DNA of 64,000 nt from Mucilaginibacter_A sp050954285 (GTDB taxonomy: Bacteria > Bacteroidota > Bacteroidia > Sphingobacteriales > Sphingobacteriaceae). The notes beneath the pieces are model-generated. The model was not told the origin of the DNA. It saw nothing but the letters and a program-made list of their open reading frames with translations, and searched no databases. This document shows positions 9,953 through 18,467 of this stretch, piece after piece (position 1 is the first letter of the stretch; each line of letters opens with the position of its first letter). The stretch covers positions 37,393 to 101,392 of the forward strand of contig JBPBPL010000024.1 in assembly GCA_050954285.1 (NCBI GenBank). The letters run 5' to 3'. The translations under genes were made by a program, and so were the position numbers.

Positions 9953-10834
9953 TTAGTTTCGGTTTCTTTGGTTCAAAAAATCGCGTAGTGCTAAATCTAA
10001 AGGCTGGTTCATGCTGATTAACCTGTAAAAAATATGCCGGTCAAGCAGTTGGGTTTTGATGTAAGCTAAACGTTCGTCCAGCTTTTGTTTATAGACTTTT
10101 TTAGCTTGCGTGGCATTGACTTGGATAGTTTTTCCGGTTTCCAGATCTTCCAAAGTAGAGTATCCGGCAAAATCTAAATCCAGTTCGTTTTTGCCAATCA
10201 ACTGGAAAACGATGATCTCATGTTTCAGAGTAGAAAGCTTATCCAACAGAGCTAAAATTTCGCTGTTTTCCTCATAAAAATCTGTAATAAAAACAAGTAG
10301 TTCGCGCTTGCCTGTTCCGGCAAACAACGCTTTATAATTCACAGCTTCTGTAAATTTACCGTTTGGGTTGAGGTTTTCCAGCTGATAAAACAAGCGGTTT
10401 AAATGCTGCATACTTTGTCTCGGCACCAGCGAAAATAAACCGCCATTTTGCAGCACGTACAAACCAGTTGCATCGCCCTGTAAATTAGCCAGATAAGCCA
10501 GCGAAGCCGTTAAATAAGCAGCATAAGTGCTCTTTTTATAGCCATTATCTTCATGGTTCATGGAAGCGCTGGCATCTACTAAAAACCGTATGGAAATACT
10601 GGTTTCCACTTCGCTTTCGCGGATGTAATAACGATCGGAGCGGGCAAACATTTTCCAGTCCAGCGAACGCAGGTCATCGCCGGGCTGGTAACTCCGGTAC
10701 TGACTAAACTCCATGCCCGGCCCTTTTACGGTGCTTTTATTTACGCCGCTCATAAAACCATCAATCACTGTTTTGGCAGCCAGTTGCAGGTTTTTAATGG
10801 CGATAACGGTTTTTGGATCGAGGAGGCGAGACAT
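9953..10834 (-). CDS. DUF58 protein (von Willebrand-like)
   Basis: 293 residues from ATG at 10834; a TTG nine bases upstream is an alternative. The DUF58 signature is visible: GPGMEFSQYRSYQPGDDLRSLDWKMFAR (residues about 38-65; the YxPGDDxRxxDW core is diagnostic). A metal-adhesion-like sequence DASASMN follows near residue 87. DUF58 proteins are usual partners of MoxR ATPases, which are thought to remodel or insert metal into VWA proteins. It is the second gene of the cluster, 39 bases after the MoxR stop; a motif copy fills that spacer. Membrane segments are not apparent, so the protein is probably cytoplasmic. Confidence 0.9.
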   Translation of the reverse strand: MSRLLDPKTVIAIKNLQLAAKTVIDGFMSGVNKSTVKGPGMEFSQYRSYQPGDDLRSLDWKMFARSDRYYIRESEVETSISIRFLVDASASMNHEDNGYKKSTYAAYLTASLAYLANLQGDATGLYVLQNGGLFSLVPRQSMQHLNRLFYQLENLNPNGKFTEAVNYKALFAGTGKRELLVFITDFYEENSEILALLDKLSTLKHEIIVFQLIGKNELDLDFAGYSTLEDLETGKTIQVNATQAKKVYKQKLDERLAYIKTQLLDRHIFYRLISMNQPLDLALRDFLNQRNRN

Positions 10835-10844
10835 ATGGAACAAC

Positions 10845-10872
10845 TAAATTTTAGGTCGATAAAAACAGTATC
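10845..10872 (-). repeat. Window-wide motif copy, GT type
   Basis: Reverse-oriented exact core (GATAAAAACAG on the plus strand) with its A/T tract TAAATTTTAGG. It occupies nearly the whole spacer between the MoxR and DUF58 genes. Confidence 0.85.
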
Positions 10873-10873
10873 A

Positions 10874-11872
10874 TTAAGCCATCACTTTTGGTCGTTCAAT
10901 GGCTTTGATCAGTTCCGCAGTAACCATATCCGAGCTTACATTTTCGGCATCAGCCTTAAAATTCATCAAAATGCGATGCCGCAAAACCGGGTAAGCCATG
11001 TTGTGGATGTCTTCCATCAGCACCGAATACCGGCCTTTAAACAAAGCACGCGCTTTGGCCGTAAGAATTAAAGCCTGACCGGCACGCGGCCCGGCTCCCC
11101 AGCGAACCCATTCTTTGATGTACGGAACTAAGGTAGTATCTGGCCGTGTGGCGCGGATGATGCTGCTGACGTAATGCACCAGATCATCATTAATGCTCAC
11201 ATCACGCACCAAACCCTGTAATTTCCGGATTTCTTCTCCGCCCAAAATCGGGTTTACGGTTACTTTTTTGCTGCCGGTGGTGCTGTTTAACACGCCAAAT
11301 TCTTCCTGCGCGGTTGGATAACCGATTTTGATATACAATAAAAAACGGTCTAATTGTGCTTCCGGCAACGGATAAGTTCCGGCCTGCTCAATCGGGTTTT
11401 GGGTGGCGAGAATGAAAAACGGACGATCCAGCGGATAGGTTTGCCCGCCATAAGTTACCTCAAATTCCTGCATGGCTTCCAGCAAAGCGGCCTGCGTTTT
11501 TGGCGGCGTACGGTTAATTTCATCCGCCAGAACAATATTTGCAAAAAGCGGCCCTTTGTTAAATTTGAAAAAGCGTTTTCCGGTGATATGGTCTTCCTCC
11601 AAAATTTCGGTGCCAACAATATCGGTCGGCATCAAATCCGGTGTAAACTGGATGCGGCGGAACGACAAATGTAAAGCCTGCGACAGGGTGCGCACCATCA
11701 GCGTTTTAGCCAGTCCCGGCACGCCTTCCAGCAAACAATGTCCGCCGGCCAGCAAGGCAACCAGCATTTCATCCAAAACCTGATCCTGACCAATAATTAC
11801 TTTCTGTATCTCGCTTTTAAGTAATGAAAGCTTGGCAAGCAAGTTTTTTAAGTCGATTTCCGTAGTTTCCAA
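10874..11872 (-). CDS. MoxR-family AAA+ ATPase
   Basis: 332 residues. Walker A is GVPGLAKT at residues 50-57; Walker B is in IVLADEINRTPPKTQAALLEAMQE, a highly typical MoxR sequence, followed by the sensor-1 region ILATQNPIEQAGTYPLPEAQLDRF. The start must be TTG at 11872, because an in-frame TAA lies just upstream and no ATG exists before the ATPase core. MoxR proteins act as chaperone-like remodellers for VWA proteins. It is first in a minus-strand operon with DUF58, BatA-like and two membrane-protein genes, and is divergent from the DUF4159 gene. Confidence 0.94.
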   Translation of the reverse strand: METTEIDLKNLLAKLSLLKSEIQKVIIGQDQVLDEMLVALLAGGHCLLEGVPGLAKTLMVRTLSQALHLSFRRIQFTPDLMPTDIVGTEILEEDHITGKRFFKFNKGPLFANIVLADEINRTPPKTQAALLEAMQEFEVTYGGQTYPLDRPFFILATQNPIEQAGTYPLPEAQLDRFLLYIKIGYPTAQEEFGVLNSTTGSKKVTVNPILGGEEIRKLQGLVRDVSINDDLVHYVSSIIRATRPDTTLVPYIKEWVRWGAGPRAGQALILTAKARALFKGRYSVLMEDIHNMAYPVLRHRILMNFKADAENVSSDMVTAELIKAIERPKVMA

Positions 11873-11979
11873 AACGTTTTATGATTAAATAAGCTGAACT
11901 CTAATTCTTATTGGAGAAAAGTAGAAATAAAATCCTTCAATTTAGAAAACTATTAAATAGTAGCAGAAACTTTACAAGA

Positions 11980-12002
11980 TTTACATCGATAAAAGAAGTA
12001 TT
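11980..12002 (-). repeat. Window-wide motif copy, TC type
   Basis: Reverse-oriented exact core GATAAAAGAAG with tract TTTACATC. It sits in the 157-base divergent intergenic region between the MoxR operon and the DUF4159 gene. Confidence 0.8.
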
Positions 12003-12029
12003 GCGTAATATTTGCAATAATTTAGGGCG

Positions 12030-12653
12030 ATGAATGCGGCTAAATTTACTTTTACAAGATTGCGTTACACGTCCGGCGATTGGGACACCGATCAGCGGAT
12101 GCCATCCAATATTTTGAATTCACTGATAGAATATACCACGATTCCAATCAATCCACAGGAAAAAATTATTGACCTGAGCAGTACCGAAATTTTCGAATCG
12201 CCTTTTTGTTACCTCAGCGGACATAAACTGGTGCAGTTTAACGCGCAGGAGCGAAGTAATTTTAAGCAATATGTGCAAAACGGCGGTTTTGTTTTTGCAG
12301 ATGATTGCAACCATGATATCGACGGGCTTTTTGCGCGTTCTTTTGAAACCCAGATGAGTTCGCTTTTCGGCCCGCACGCGTTAAAAAAAATCCCGACAAA
12401 CCATCCTATTTATTCTTCGTTTTTCAAATTTGAAAAAGGGCCGCCAAACACGGCTTTTGAATTAAATGGTTGGGGCGATGACCTTATCCATGATTACTTG
12501 AAAGCTGTTGAAATAAACGGGCGGATCGCGGTTTTGTACAGCAACAAAGATTACGGCTGCGAATGGGATTATGATTTCAGGAACAAGCGTTTTCTGGCGG
12601 AAGACAATACCAAATTCGGGGTAAATATTGTATTGTATGCGATGGGCGCGTAG
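12030..12653 (+). CDS. DUF4159 protein
   Basis: 207 residues beginning MNAAKFTFTRLRYTSGDWD. It matches the DUF4159 pattern: an N-terminal RLRYTSGDWDTD, a central FVFADDCNHDIDGLFARSF, and a C-terminal NIVLYAMG. The fold is expected to resemble a glutamine-amidotransferase-like domain, but no catalytic triad is evident. DUF4159 genes are usual neighbours of MoxR/BatA clusters, and this one lies divergently next to such a cluster. I see no signal peptide or membrane helix. The molecular function is unknown. Confidence 0.85.
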   Translation: MNAAKFTFTRLRYTSGDWDTDQRMPSNILNSLIEYTTIPINPQEKIIDLSSTEIFESPFCYLSGHKLVQFNAQERSNFKQYVQNGGFVFADDCNHDIDGLFARSFETQMSSLFGPHALKKIPTNHPIYSSFFKFEKGPPNTAFELNGWGDDLIHDYLKAVEINGRIAVLYSNKDYGCEWDYDFRNKRFLAEDNTKFGVNIVLYAMGA

Positions 12654-12666
12654 GACGTAATTTCCT

Positions 12667-12691
12667 GATACTTCTTTTACCAGTAAAAAAT
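12667..12691 (+). repeat. Window-wide motif near copy, TC type
   Basis: GATACTTCTTTTACC followed by AGTAAAAAAT; one mismatch in the core (C for T). It lies between the DUF4159 gene and ispG. Confidence 0.75.
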
Positions 12692-12712
12692 CGGCGTTGC
12701 TCGTAGAATGAT

Positions 12713-12720
12713 TACTTTTG
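12713..12720 (+). promoter_or_regulatory. Minus-7 promoter element of ispG
   Basis: TACTTTTG matches the Bacteroidota -7 consensus TAnnTTTG and lies 19 bases before the ispG ATG (12740), leaving room for a start of transcription near 12727. I find no TTG at the expected -33 spacing. Confidence 0.55.
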
Positions 12721-12739
12721 TATTATTCTATTCTGAAGC

Positions 12740-14785
12740 ATGAACGCTGAAATTATTAAAGCATTACCGGGCCAATACTGTAATTCCTTAACTGCCTATT
12801 CCCGCTGGCTAACCCGCGAAGTTACGATTGGCGATGTGCCAATGGGCGGAACGAATCCGATCCGTATCCAAAGCATGACCACTACGGACACGATGGACAC
12901 TGCCGGAACCGTAGCGCAAACCATCCGCATGGTTGATGCCGGTTGTGAATACGTTCGTATTACGGCGCCCAGCGTTAAAGAAGCGCAAAATCTGGCGGAA
13001 ATCAAAAAGCAGCTTCGGCAAAAAGGTTATCAGGTTCCGTTGGTGGCCGATATTCACTTCACCCCAAATGCAGCAGAAGTTGCGGCGCGGATAGTGGAAA
13101 AAGTGCGCATCAACCCCGGAAATTATGCTGATAAAAAACGCTTTGATGAACTGGTTTATACTGAAGCAGAATACCAGAATGAGCTGGAACGCATCTTCAA
13201 AAAGTTTACGCCTTTAGTCAACATCTGTAAAGAATATGGCACGGCGATGCGCATCGGCACCAATCATGGTTCGCTTTCCGACCGAATAATGAGCCAGTAT
13301 GGCGATACGCCGCGCGGCATGGTAGAATCGGCCATGGAGTTTATCCGTATGTGCGAAAGCCTGAATTATTATAACCTGGTGATCTCGATGAAATCCAGCA
13401 ATCCGCAGGTGATGGTGCAGGCGTACCGGATGCTGGTTGAAACGATGGTTGCCGAAAACATGAATTATCCGTTGCATTTGGGCGTTACTGAGGCCGGTGA
13501 TGGCGAAGATGGCCGCATAAAATCCGCCGTTGGCATCGGGACTTTGCTGGAAGATGGTTTAGGCGATACCGTTCGCGTTTCGCTCACCGAAGAACCGGAA
13601 GCCGAAGCACCGGTAGCAATTGCATTGGTGGAGCGATATGTGAAAAGGCAATCATCAATCATCAATCAGACATCAGCAATTAACCTCCAACCTGAACTTA
13701 CCACATCCAACTCACAACCTACAACTGCTCACTCTCCATACGAATATAAAAAACGGGAAACCTACGAAGCCAATGCCTTTATTGGTGGCCATATGGTGCC
13801 GCGTGTAGTGCTTGATTTATCAGCAAAAAACCTGAAAGACCCGGCAATTCTGGCTGATGCCGGTTATCTGTATTCGCCTTTGCTGGATAAATACAACATG
13901 GCAGACCAGTCGGTAGATTTTGTTTATCTGGGTGATGAGCTGCCATCTTTTGCTTTCCCGGGAAACCTGAAACAGCTTTACAATTACCAAACCTGGAGCT
14001 TTTTAACCGATAAAAAGAACTGTCATCCGGTTTTTAATTTAGAAGAATTCAATGCTTCTGCAGAAAAAGACGAAGCGTTAAATTTAGTAAAAATCAAAAA
14101 CAGCGATCTGGAAACAGAAACTTTCAAACAATTAACTGCGGATGAAACGTTGGTTTTCGTTTTAGAAACCGATGCTGCACATGGCATGGCCAATCAGCGG
14201 GAATGCTTCTTTTACCTGCAAAAAAATGGTATCCAGGTGCCGGTGATTGTGAAGCGGAGTTATCAGTTTTCAGCAATCAACAATCAAAATACGCTTGTAA
14301 ATTTAAAACTTGATACCGCTGATAATATCACCAAACTTCAACTTTACGCGGCGACTGATTTGGGTGCTTTATTGGTAGATGGTTTTGGTGATGGCATTTG
14401 GATTGATGCGCCGGAGATTCCTTCCAAAATAATTACTTCTACCGCTTTTGGTATTTTACAGGCTACGCGTTCACGGATTTCTAAAACCGAATATATTTCC
14501 TGCCCAAGCTGCGGCCGAACGCTGTTTGATTTACAGATTACCACACAAATGATCCGCAGCCGAACTTCTCATCTTAAAGGCTTAAAAATTGGGATTATGG
14601 GTTGTATTGTAAACGGTCCGGGCGAAATGGCCGATGCCGATTATGGATATGTTGGTGCCGGTCCGGATAAAATTACACTTTACCGCGGTAAGGAAGTGGT
14701 GAAGAAAAACGTTTCTTCGGCTTTGGCTCTGGATGAATTGATTGGGATTATTAAAGTGGACGGAAACTGGGTGGAACCGGAATAG
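12740..14785 (+). CDS. ispG: 4-hydroxy-3-methylbut-2-enyl-diphosphate synthase, long form
   Basis: 681 residues. IspG (GcpE) converts methylerythritol cyclodiphosphate to HMBPP in the non-mevalonate isoprenoid pathway, using a [4Fe-4S] cluster. The cluster ligands are visible: C588 and C591 in CPSCGR, C622 in GCIVNGPGE, with E629 as the fourth ligand. This is the long type, with a middle domain between the TIM barrel and the iron-sulphur domain, as in Bacteroidota, Chlamydiae and plants. An unusual Ser/Thr/Asn/Gln-rich stretch at about residues 303-335 lies at the domain boundary. It is encoded by DNA that resembles the A/T- and CA-rich intergenic text of this genome. A motif near copy is at 14202-14227. 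Confidence 0.96.
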   Translation: MNAEIIKALPGQYCNSLTAYSRWLTREVTIGDVPMGGTNPIRIQSMTTTDTMDTAGTVAQTIRMVDAGCEYVRITAPSVKEAQNLAEIKKQLRQKGYQVPLVADIHFTPNAAEVAARIVEKVRINPGNYADKKRFDELVYTEAEYQNELERIFKKFTPLVNICKEYGTAMRIGTNHGSLSDRIMSQYGDTPRGMVESAMEFIRMCESLNYYNLVISMKSSNPQVMVQAYRMLVETMVAENMNYPLHLGVTEAGDGEDGRIKSAVGIGTLLEDGLGDTVRVSLTEEPEAEAPVAIALVERYVKRQSSIINQTSAINLQPELTTSNSQPTTAHSPYEYKKRETYEANAFIGGHMVPRVVLDLSAKNLKDPAILADAGYLYSPLLDKYNMADQSVDFVYLGDELPSFAFPGNLKQLYNYQTWSFLTDKKNCHPVFNLEEFNASAEKDEALNLVKIKNSDLETETFKQLTADETLVFVLETDAAHGMANQRECFFYLQKNGIQVPVIVKRSYQFSAINNQNTLVNLKLDTADNITKLQLYAATDLGALLVDGFGDGIWIDAPEIPSKIITSTAFGILQATRSRISKTEYISCPSCGRTLFDLQITTQMIRSRTSHLKGLKIGIMGCIVNGPGEMADADYGYVGAGPDKITLYRGKEVVKKNVSSALALDELIGIIKVDGNWVEPE

Positions 14786-14923
14786 GGTTAATTAATGTCG
14801 TAATTTAGATAGTGGATAATTAAAAGGAACAGTATAGTTTACATCTACTATCTTTCCATTTTTTACAGACAATTCGCATCTTCAAGTTTCCATATAAAAC
14901 TAATAAATATAAGTACAGGCAGC

Positions 14924-14952
14924 AATGCTTCTTTTATCGACCTAAAATTTAG
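14924..14952 (+). repeat. Window-wide motif copy, TC type, full length
   Basis: AATG plus the exact core CTTCTTTTATC, then GACC and TAAAATTTAG. One of the best full-length copies, in the 372-base gap between ispG and poxB. Confidence 0.9.
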
Positions 14953-14964
14953 TAATAAGTATTT

Positions 14965-15057
14965 GGGCGTGCCCCTTTGGGTCGGGCTATCCGCTGCAAG
15001 TCCTCGCTCTGCGCTCCGGGCTTTCCACTGCAATCCCTCACGCGGCATGTGGCTACC
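14965..15057 (+). repeat. GC-rich tandem repeat element between ispG and poxB
   Basis: A sharply GC-rich island in an A/T-rich gap (14786-15157). It opens with GGGCGTGCCCC and contains two imperfect 34-base units starting at 14984 (GGGCTATCCGCTGCAAG) and 15018 (GGGCTTTCCACTGCAAT). I recall similar GC-rich islands scattered through Bacteroidota genomes, but cannot confirm that here. It encodes no convincing protein. The rest of the gap holds a motif copy and nothing else that I recognise. Confidence 0.65.
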
Positions 15058-15157
15058 TTAAAAGTTCATTACCCGGCTTATTTAAAATAGCTAAAACCGA
15101 AGCGCGATTAATCCGGTTTAGTTTTAAACAAAGTATCCAAATCAACATAAAAAAACC

Positions 15158-16900
15158 ATGGCAAAAACAGTAGCAGACCAGCTTGTAGATATGCTCTCCG
15201 AAGCTGGCGTAAAAAGAATATACGCCGTTACCGGCGACAGTTTAAACAATGTAAACGATGCTGTGCGGCGCAGCGAAGGCAAAATGCAGTGGATACACGT
15301 GCGCCACGAAGAAGTAGGTGCCTACGCCGCCAGTGCCGAAGCACAACTAACCGGCAAACTGGCCTGTTGTGCCGGCAGCAGCGGCCCCGGCCACGTGCAT
15401 TTAATTAATGGTTTGTATGATGCACACCGCGCAGCTGCGCCGGTTCTGGCTATTGCCTCCACTGTAATGTCGCAGGAATTTGGCACCGAATATTTCCAGG
15501 AAACCAATACCATCAAACTGTTTGATGATTGCAGTCATTACAATCAAATCGCCGTTACGCCGCAACAGTTACCGCGCATGTTGCAGGCCGGCATCCAGCA
15601 CGCTGTGCATCGCAAAGGTGTTTCTGTAATTGGTTTGCCGGGCGATGTAACCAATAAAGATGCCGAGGAAAGCGTAACCTCCATGCACTTTTACAACCCG
15701 GAATCGGTTACGCGCCCATCTGACAAAGAGCTGCAAGCCTTAGCTGCACTAATTGCCGAGCACGATAAAATCACCATTTATTGTGGCATTGGTGCTACCG
15801 GTGCACATGATGAAGTGGTAGAGTTTGCTGCTAAAATTAAGGCACCGGTAGCTTATTCGTACCGTGGCAAAATGGAAATCCAACACAATAACCCGTATGA
15901 AGTTGGCATGACGGGCTTGCTCGGCCTGCCTTCCGGCTACAATAGTATGCACAAAGCAAGTCTGGTAATTTTGCTGGGCACGGATTTCCCGTACATCGAT
16001 TTTATGCCAACCGATAACAAGATTGTGCAGATCGATATCAAACCGGAGCGCTTGGGTCGCCGTGCCAAGCTGGAAATGGGTTTATGCGGATCGATCAAAT
16101 ACACACTGCAATCGCTGATGCCTTTTTTAACCGCAAAAACTGACGATGATTTCCTGAAAGAACAGTTGAATTTTTACGAAAAGGTAAAAGAAAACAACCA
16201 GATTTACGTAAAAGATCAGGGCAAAACAGATGCCCTGCACCCGGAGTTTGTAGCTTCCACCATTGATAAACTGGCCGATCAGGATGCGATTTTTACGATG
16301 GATACCGGTATGTGCTGTGTTTGGGGCGCGCGATACATAAATTCTACCGGTAAAAGAAGCATGATCGGTTCGTTCAACCATGGCTCGATGGCCAATGCAA
16401 TGCCGCAGGCAATTGGTGCCGCGCTGGCTTGTCCGGACAGGCAGGTAATTGCTTTCTGCGGAGATGGCGGGTTGTCTATGCTGCTGGGCGATCTGGCTAC
16501 CATCGTTCAATATAAATTACCGATTAAAATGATCGTTTTCAACAATAAATCATTAGGTATGGTGAAGCTGGAAATGGAAGTTGCCGGTCTGCCTGATTGG
16601 CAAACAGATATGGTGAATCCGGATTTTGCCGCCGTTGCCGCTGCTTTCGGCATCAAAGGCATCACCGTAAACAATCCTGAAAACATGGAGCAAGCCATTC
16701 AGCAAGCTTTCGCTACGGAAGGACCGGTTTTGGTTAACGTGATGACCGATCCGAACGCACTTTCTATGCCACCGGAAATTGAATTTAAACAGGTAAAAGG
16801 CATGGCCTTAGCGATGGGCAAACTAATTATGGATGGTAAAATAGAGGAAGTTATAGATACCGTAAAATCCAATTACAAGCATATTAAGGATGTGATATAA
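15158..16900 (+). CDS. poxB: Pyruvate:quinone dehydrogenase (thiamine-diphosphate enzyme)
   Basis: 580 residues, close to E. coli PoxB (572). The N-terminal TPP domain has GDSLNNVNDAVRR and the catalytic glutamate in RHEEVGAYAA. The middle FAD/NAD-fold domain is present (residues about 185-340). The C-terminal domain carries the TPP/Mg motif GDGGLSMLLGD ... VFNN (residues about 434-462). PoxB decarboxylates pyruvate to acetate and passes electrons to quinone at the membrane. The specific PoxB type, rather than acetolactate synthase, is indicated by HEEVGAYAASAEAQLTGK and the C-terminal tail. A hairpin terminator follows, so it is probably monocistronic. Motif copy at 16344-16363. Confidence 0.9.
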   Translation: MAKTVADQLVDMLSEAGVKRIYAVTGDSLNNVNDAVRRSEGKMQWIHVRHEEVGAYAASAEAQLTGKLACCAGSSGPGHVHLINGLYDAHRAAAPVLAIASTVMSQEFGTEYFQETNTIKLFDDCSHYNQIAVTPQQLPRMLQAGIQHAVHRKGVSVIGLPGDVTNKDAEESVTSMHFYNPESVTRPSDKELQALAALIAEHDKITIYCGIGATGAHDEVVEFAAKIKAPVAYSYRGKMEIQHNNPYEVGMTGLLGLPSGYNSMHKASLVILLGTDFPYIDFMPTDNKIVQIDIKPERLGRRAKLEMGLCGSIKYTLQSLMPFLTAKTDDDFLKEQLNFYEKVKENNQIYVKDQGKTDALHPEFVASTIDKLADQDAIFTMDTGMCCVWGARYINSTGKRSMIGSFNHGSMANAMPQAIGAALACPDRQVIAFCGDGGLSMLLGDLATIVQYKLPIKMIVFNNKSLGMVKLEMEVAGLPDWQTDMVNPDFAAVAAAFGIKGITVNNPENMEQAIQQAFATEGPVLVNVMTDPNALSMPPEIEFKQVKGMALAMGKLIMDGKIEEVIDTVKSNYKHIKDVI

Positions 16901-16928
16901 CTAAGCTTTTTAATCATTAATTACTAAC

Positions 16929-16959
16929 GCACATTTAGAAATTCTGAATGTGCTTTTTT
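16929..16959 (+). terminator. Terminator after poxB
   Basis: GCACATT (16929-16935) pairs with AATGTGC (16947-16953), with a further AGA/TCT pairing in the loop, and is followed by six T. It stands 29 bases after the poxB stop. Confidence 0.8.
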
Positions 16960-16972
16960 GTTAAAAATGTTT

Positions 16973-16999
16973 CATGCTGTTTTTATCGGATAATTTATT
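16973..16999 (+). repeat. Window-wide motif copy, GT type
   Basis: CATG plus exact core CTGTTTTTATC, then GGATAATTTATT. It lies just after the poxB terminator, upstream of the AraC-type gene. Confidence 0.8.
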
Positions 17000-17071
17000 G
17001 TAATTCAAATATTCTACTTACCTTGATTTCAAAATGGATTATTGTTTTAACCACTTCCAAATCCCATAACC

Positions 17072-17893
17072 TTGCAACCGCAGTTTTACAAACCTCACCC
17101 TTCATTAACTGGCATTGTAAGTCATATCATGATTTTTGAAGGACAGTTTTCTGCAGATAAAAATTTAGTTTCTCCTTTTCCGCCCACGCCTCAAAACAGC
17201 ATTCACTTTTACCCGGGCGATGTCACCTGGAATCAAAAAAAAGGAAATATTGCTTTTGAAACTCAACCAGACAGTATTATCGTTGGCCCGCAAGTAACCA
17301 AAGTGAATATTAAAATGGGTTTGCATCACCTAATTGTATCAGTTGCTTTTCATCCCGGCGGACTTTACCGTTTGCTTAAAATACCAATGTACGAGTTGTT
17401 TGATGAATCTTTTGAAGCATCATTGTTATTAGGAAGTGCTTTAAAGGAAGTGAATGAACGGTTGCGGGAAGCAAAAAATCACCTCGAAATGAAGAATATG
17501 GTAGAGGCTTTTTTACTTCGGAAAATTGTTCCTTCGCCTTTGCTTCCTGTTGAACATGCCATGAAAAAACTGATTAACAGTAACGGCGCGCTTTCTATGG
17601 AAGCTGCTGCTTCTTTTTCTTGCCTCAGTCTTCGTCAGTTTGAAAGAAAATCCAAAGAATTATTAGGCTACTCGCCCAAGTTTTTTTCCAGGTTGATCCG
17701 GTTTTCAAGTGCCTATCGCTTAAAAGAAAATGGGCGGAATTTGAGCTGGACTTCCATTGCCAATGCTTCCGGTTATTTTGATCAGATGCACATGATCAAA
17801 GATTTTAAAGAATTTACCGGTACAACTCCAAGCTTTATTACCCGCGAAATAAACGATGCACCTTTCCGGTTGCAGGAAAAGATGCTATTTTAA
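17072..17893 (+). CDS. AraC-family transcriptional regulator
   Basis: 273 residues from TTG at 17072; an in-frame TAA just upstream and the absence of an ATG before residue 20 leave TTG, or ATG at 17129, as the start. The C-terminal third holds the double helix-turn-helix of AraC/XylS proteins (FSCLSLRQFERKSKELLGYSPKFFSRLIRF ... SWTSIANASGYFDQMHMIKDFKEFTGTTPSFI, residues about 180-260). The N-terminal part resembles the beta-barrel sensor domain found in many Bacteroidota AraC proteins. It precedes the NTF2-like gene at 17963 on the same strand, which has its own promoter element. The ligand and targets are unknown. Confidence 0.9.
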   Translation: MQPQFYKPHPSLTGIVSHIMIFEGQFSADKNLVSPFPPTPQNSIHFYPGDVTWNQKKGNIAFETQPDSIIVGPQVTKVNIKMGLHHLIVSVAFHPGGLYRLLKIPMYELFDESFEASLLLGSALKEVNERLREAKNHLEMKNMVEAFLLRKIVPSPLLPVEHAMKKLINSNGALSMEAAASFSCLSLRQFERKSKELLGYSPKFFSRLIRFSSAYRLKENGRNLSWTSIANASGYFDQMHMIKDFKEFTGTTPSFITREINDAPFRLQEKMLF

Positions 17894-17933
17894 AGATGTC
17901 GTTTTTTTACTATTAATGCTTTTACTGCTGAAA

Positions 17934-17941
17934 TAACTTTG
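17934..17941 (+). promoter_or_regulatory. Minus-7 promoter element for NTF2-like gene
   Basis: TAACTTTG matches TAnnTTTG and lies 22 bases before ATG 17963. It supports that start over upstream non-ATG codons. Confidence 0.5.
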
Positions 17942-17962
17942 GTGAAACAAATTATTTACATC

Positions 17963-18463
17963 ATGAAAAAAGTATTGATTTTAATGACAACTATTTTTAC
18001 CGGCTTAATGGCCGAAGCACAAAATAATTCAGCTGATAAACAAGCTATCGAAAAACAGGTAGATGCAATGATTAGCAGTTGGAATAAACACGATTACAGC
18101 GATATGAAAAGCTACACGACAACAGATTGCGATTGGGTAAACATTGTAGGTATGTGGTGGAAAAACCAGAAAGAAGTAGCGTTTGCACACAGAGCTTTCC
18201 ACGAAAAAATGTTCAAAAATACCAGTCTGACTAAAAAAAGTGTTTCGATACGCCTGATTCGGGATGATGTTGCCTTAGTGCATTATTACACACGTGTTGG
18301 CACTTTTACAACTCCTAACGGACATGTAATGCCAGAAGCTGATAACCTGGCTTTGCTAGTTTACGTTAAAAATAATGGAAAGTGGTTGCTTACATCAGGA
18401 GAAAATCTGGTAGTTGATGAGCATGCACAGGCATCTAATCCGGTTAACTTTATGCCGAAATAA
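17963..18463 (+). CDS. Secreted SnoaL/DUF4440-like (NTF2 fold) protein
   Basis: 166 residues from ATG 17963, beginning with a signal peptide (MKKVLILMTTIFTGLMAEAQ). The mature part has the pattern of NTF2-like/SnoaL proteins: ADKQAIEKQVDAMISSWNKHDYSDMKSYTTTDCDWVN at the N-terminus, then ALLVYVKNNGKWLLTSGENL near the end. Such domains bind small molecules or act as isomerases; no catalytic residue can be named here. The codon at 17939 was rejected because it lies upstream of the expected transcription start. The gene sits between an AraC regulator (same strand) and a convergent hydrolase, four bases away. Confidence 0.8.
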   Translation: MKKVLILMTTIFTGLMAEAQNNSADKQAIEKQVDAMISSWNKHDYSDMKSYTTTDCDWVNIVGMWWKNQKEVAFAHRAFHEKMFKNTSLTKKSVSIRLIRDDVALVHYYTRVGTFTTPNGHVMPEADNLALLVYVKNNGKWLLTSGENLVVDEHAQASNPVNFMPK

Positions 18464-18467
18464 TTGT

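Noticed and set aside
12697..12699. TTG as the -33 box of ispG
   Set aside because: The spacing to the -7 box is 13 bases, shorter than the 17-23 usual in Bacteroidota.
14863..15048. Minus-strand reading frame of about 61 codons across the GC-rich element
   Set aside because: It spans a motif copy and a tandem repeat, has no recognisable domain and is explained by the GC-rich block.
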